Shown here: positions 63,001 to 64,000 of the stretch, one piece after another
How the letters are laid out: the number at the start of each line of letters is the position of its first letter
How positions within the stretch are numbered: the stretch's first letter is position 1
Origin: Lysobacteraceae bacterium
Lineage (GTDB): Bacteria; Pseudomonadota; Gammaproteobacteria; Xanthomonadales; Xanthomonadaceae
DNA: 64,000 bases
NCBI GenBank assembly: GCA_003241895.1
Contig: QBLY01000008.1
Coordinates: 55,472-119,471 of the forward strand
Direction: 5' to 3'
Translations under genes and position numbers: made by a program
The notes under the pieces: generated by a model
The model's database searches: none
Told to the model about the DNA's origin: nothing
Seen by the model: only the letters and a program-made list of their open reading frames with translations

Positions 63001-63762
63001 GCTGGCGGTGTGCGTGCCGTGGCCGTCGGTGTCCACCGGATCGGCGAAGCCATTGGAGACCCCGGAGGTGAAGTCGTACAGGCCGATCAGCTTGCTGTTG
63101 CAGGCGAACGCCGACTCGATGCAGAAGCCGCGGAAGCTACCCAGCGGATTGGTGACGCCGGTGCCGGCAAAGGAGACGTGCGTGCGGTTGATGCCGCTGT
63201 CGATCACGCCGACGATGACCCCTTCACCGCGGTTCGGGGTGCCGGTGGCCGTGCCGTTCCAGACCAGGTCGGCCTTGATCCAGTTGGGGCTGATGTTGGT
63301 CTGCAGATAGCGCAGGAATTCCGGGGCGACGGCCTTCACGCCCGGCATCCCGGCGATCACGTTGGCCTCGGCCGCGGTGAGCTTGAGCGCAACGCCGTTC
63401 ATGGCGTGCTCGTAGGTGAACATCGGCACCAGCGGGCGACCAATGCGCACGGAGGCGTCGTTCATGCGCACGCGGCGCAGGTCGGACAGGTAGTCCACGT
63501 AAGCCACGGCCTCGGGGCTGCGGGCGTCGAACTTGCGCTTGCCGGTGGCGGCTGCGCTGCTGGCGGCCAGGCGCGGGCGCGATTTCTCGGTGGCGGCGAA
63601 GCCGCGGAAGCGTGCGGCGGCGGGCTCTTCGAACACCACGATATAGGTGTTGAGGCGATCGGCCTTCTGGACCGTGTCGCGCGACGGCGTGGCCGCTTCG
63701 GTGCCGCTGGCCGAAACACCAAGGCCCAGGGCGATGGCAAGCATCAAGGGGGTGGCACGCAT
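60091..63762 (-). CDS. Secreted S8 subtilisin-like protease, paralogue 2
   Basis: 1223 aa, the same domain order as paralogue 1 and alike along its entire length. Signal peptide (1-24), I9 propeptide (about 38-155, IVVFEEPAAARFRGF), S8 domain with Asp188, His248, Asn346 (SAGNDG) and Ser424 (SGTSMSAPHVAGAAA), followed by beta modules, a PPC-like domain and the shared C-terminal domain. All catalytic and oxyanion residues are canonical. Large secreted proteases of this type are characteristic of Lysobacter-like predators and degraders. The start ATG is at 63762, with the promoter 36-64 bases upstream. Confidence 0.94.
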   Translation of the reverse strand: MRATPLMLAIALGLGVSASGTEAATPSRDTVQKADRLNTYIVVFEEPAAARFRGFAATEKSRPRLAASSAAATGKRKFDARSPEAVAYVDYLSDLRRVRMNDASVRIGRPLVPMFTYEHAMNGVALKLTAAEANVIAGMPGVKAVAPEFLRYLQTNISPNWIKADLVWNGTATGTPNRGEGVIVGVIDSGINRTHVSFAGTGVTNPLGSFRGFCIESAFACNSKLIGLYDFTSGVSNGFADPVDTDGHGTHTASTAAGAAFSIYSGVAPRANVIAYKGCPGRTCTGSALIASINQAVVDGVDVINYSIGSGPEDPWQAVGVGGTDDSEAFLAAREAGIVIAVSAGNDGPLEGTVGNPSNAPWVMSVAAGTHDGNGTGDRLASFSGRGPVIALGIIKPDITAPGVGIIAAGISGPSSTRVLSGTSMSAPHVAGAAALLASANPALGPDEIISALTLTARASITEANLATNPHESGAGSLDVSLAVKAGLYLDVPANGFNAPRSNPYTGGAQNINLPTIGHGACFRSCVITRSFKQMPGSPVGANYTVQVSVPAGTTVTPSVTSFNSSAAGQAINFTINVDSPAAAGQWIYGSVTLVNNAGDGRPNLKLPLAIFATPFSNEAAANALTAVTRTVSRERDFFDLDVSGLVPLPSARFATTGLVTPTSTVETIVVDATPNEIYDNVNGNYIRLLTVPATPGGGQPVRYRIRVSTAAPAADIDLFVGRDFNGNGLPSAGEEQCNSRSSGSDELCELTLFSEPSPIQYWVMVQNYSGPGTNVRVDSVAVPLQAVDSPTLVATGPGAVAENAAFKIRVAYDDPSMVSGAQRFGYLFIKSGPGENSTVLVPITLTRTGASFEPFALANGIGRAVTLPNATKHERLYFDVPPHATSVQFSTSGSTGNVDFYVARVASPTGPTIAAAPADANNPVYRAFGASGNESLTVSGANLQPGRWYVVPVNNSGGQASATVTATVTAQGARPGFLSGQYVNVARDGHGIFVDFAGPQGAPDQWVTVWYTYLEDNTPTWYYSQGAAPTASGIWKAELFRVVWDGASTHAVDVGDVIITETGTQSMTFNFNLDGKSGFENMARAGGGSCPQFNAQNLDVSGHWYSPSLAGFGYTYLATGGANPQEVLLPYVYDGKGFPRWLYGQKAFDAAINTFNVQWFSGFSPLAPRVNLTGTAAGTATRVLATNNITTMSVNSNFGGALSGTWTQNRAVSELSQRKNCQ

Positions 63763-63797
63763 GTCTGGGTATTCCTGAAATATCGGTTAACGCTTCG

Positions 63798-63826
63798 ATT
63801 CTCACGCACGAGCACTAGAATGACAA
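63798..63826 (-). promoter_or_regulatory. Promoter of S8 protease paralogue 2
   Basis: Minus-strand TTGTCA (63821-63826), a 17-base spacer and GAGAAT (63798-63803). The motif pair and flanks are conserved with paralogue 1. The remaining bases to 64000 hold no feature I can support. Confidence 0.75.
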
Positions 63827-64000
63827 CGTGTCTTGGCCGGCAACAGGGTTTTGTTTTGTGAATCCGTGGCTTGTGCAGGTCGTCGGTGCCGTTCACGCCG
63901 TGAAGGCCTGCGGCGCCATGAAGTCGCAGGCGACGCATGGACGCTGCGCGGTCGCACTCGGTAGCATGGCGCCGTGACGACACTCCCGCCCGCCCCCGGC

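Noticed and set aside
63855..63880. ATCCGTGGC sequence resembling the edge of the palindromic repeat
   Set aside because: No further CGGAT/ATCCG boxes at 10-bp pitch and no facing arm; likely chance.
63974..64000. Possible GTG start of a plus-strand gene at the window end
   Set aside because: Only nine codons are visible and no ribosome binding site or family motif supports it.

Overview
This is about 64 kb of high-GC chromosome (estimated by eye at 65-70%) from a gammaproteobacterium, most likely Xanthomonadales (Lysobacter/Luteimonas/Arenimonas-like relatives of Xanthomonas). The support is the gene order smc-zipA-ligA-epmA, the sucA-sucB-lpd block, a YtrA-type GntR/ABC operon, a PilH-like regulator, an alpha-2-macroglobulin/PBP1C pair, a GyrA with Gln at position 83, and large secreted S8 proteases. 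No rRNA, tRNA, phage, insertion sequence or CRISPR array was found. Coding density is high and no gene-free stretch reaches 300 bases. The largest gap is the last 238 bases, which hold a promoter and nothing else I can support.

Layout. 1-3.9 kb: ugd (cut by the window edge), a lipoprotein FKBP isomerase, a DUF3429 membrane protein, an NTF2-like protein and a periplasmic glutathione peroxidase. 4.0-6.6 kb: a four-gene operon (86-aa membrane-anchored leader protein, YtrA-like repressor, ABC ATPase, ABC permease) with overlapping junctions, a promoter, an operator-like palindrome and an intrinsic terminator. 6.6-12.4 kb: a YggN-like lipoprotein, fumC, purB, a ribosomal oxygenase and a GNAT fusion. 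12.5-18 kb: the complete 2-oxoglutarate dehydrogenase operon. 18-21.2 kb: an AcuI/YhdH oxidoreductase, a PilH-like response regulator, a CbpA-like co-chaperone and a peroxiredoxin.

21.2-34 kb is envelope and signalling: a TIR-membrane-TolB-like-TPR protein followed by a small Rossmann-like protein, then PBP1C with its thioester alpha-2-macroglobulin, then an active Deg-type protease overlapping a triad-less protease-like protein. 34-47 kb is chromosome and cell-cycle housekeeping: gyrA, mtnA, a DUF3011 protein with a 12-bp tandem repeat, epmA, ligA, zipA and smc. 47-56 kb: bolA/yciI, an S9-family protein that has lost its nucleophile, a YciO-like protein, scpA-scpB-rluB, and a transaminase/omega-amidase operon. 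56-64 kb: two tandem paralogous secreted subtilases with matching promoters.

Most interesting: (i) two copies of an intergenic palindrome made of three plus three CGGAT/ATCCG boxes at an exact 10-bp pitch, one abutting a start codon and one with an intrinsic terminator nested inside; (ii) several protease-like proteins with altered catalytic residues (S9 Ser to Gly, an S1-like protein with the whole triad replaced, S8 oxyanion Asn to Asp); (iii) a palindrome at the YtrA-type operon promoter; (iv) the TIR-TPR two-gene cassette.
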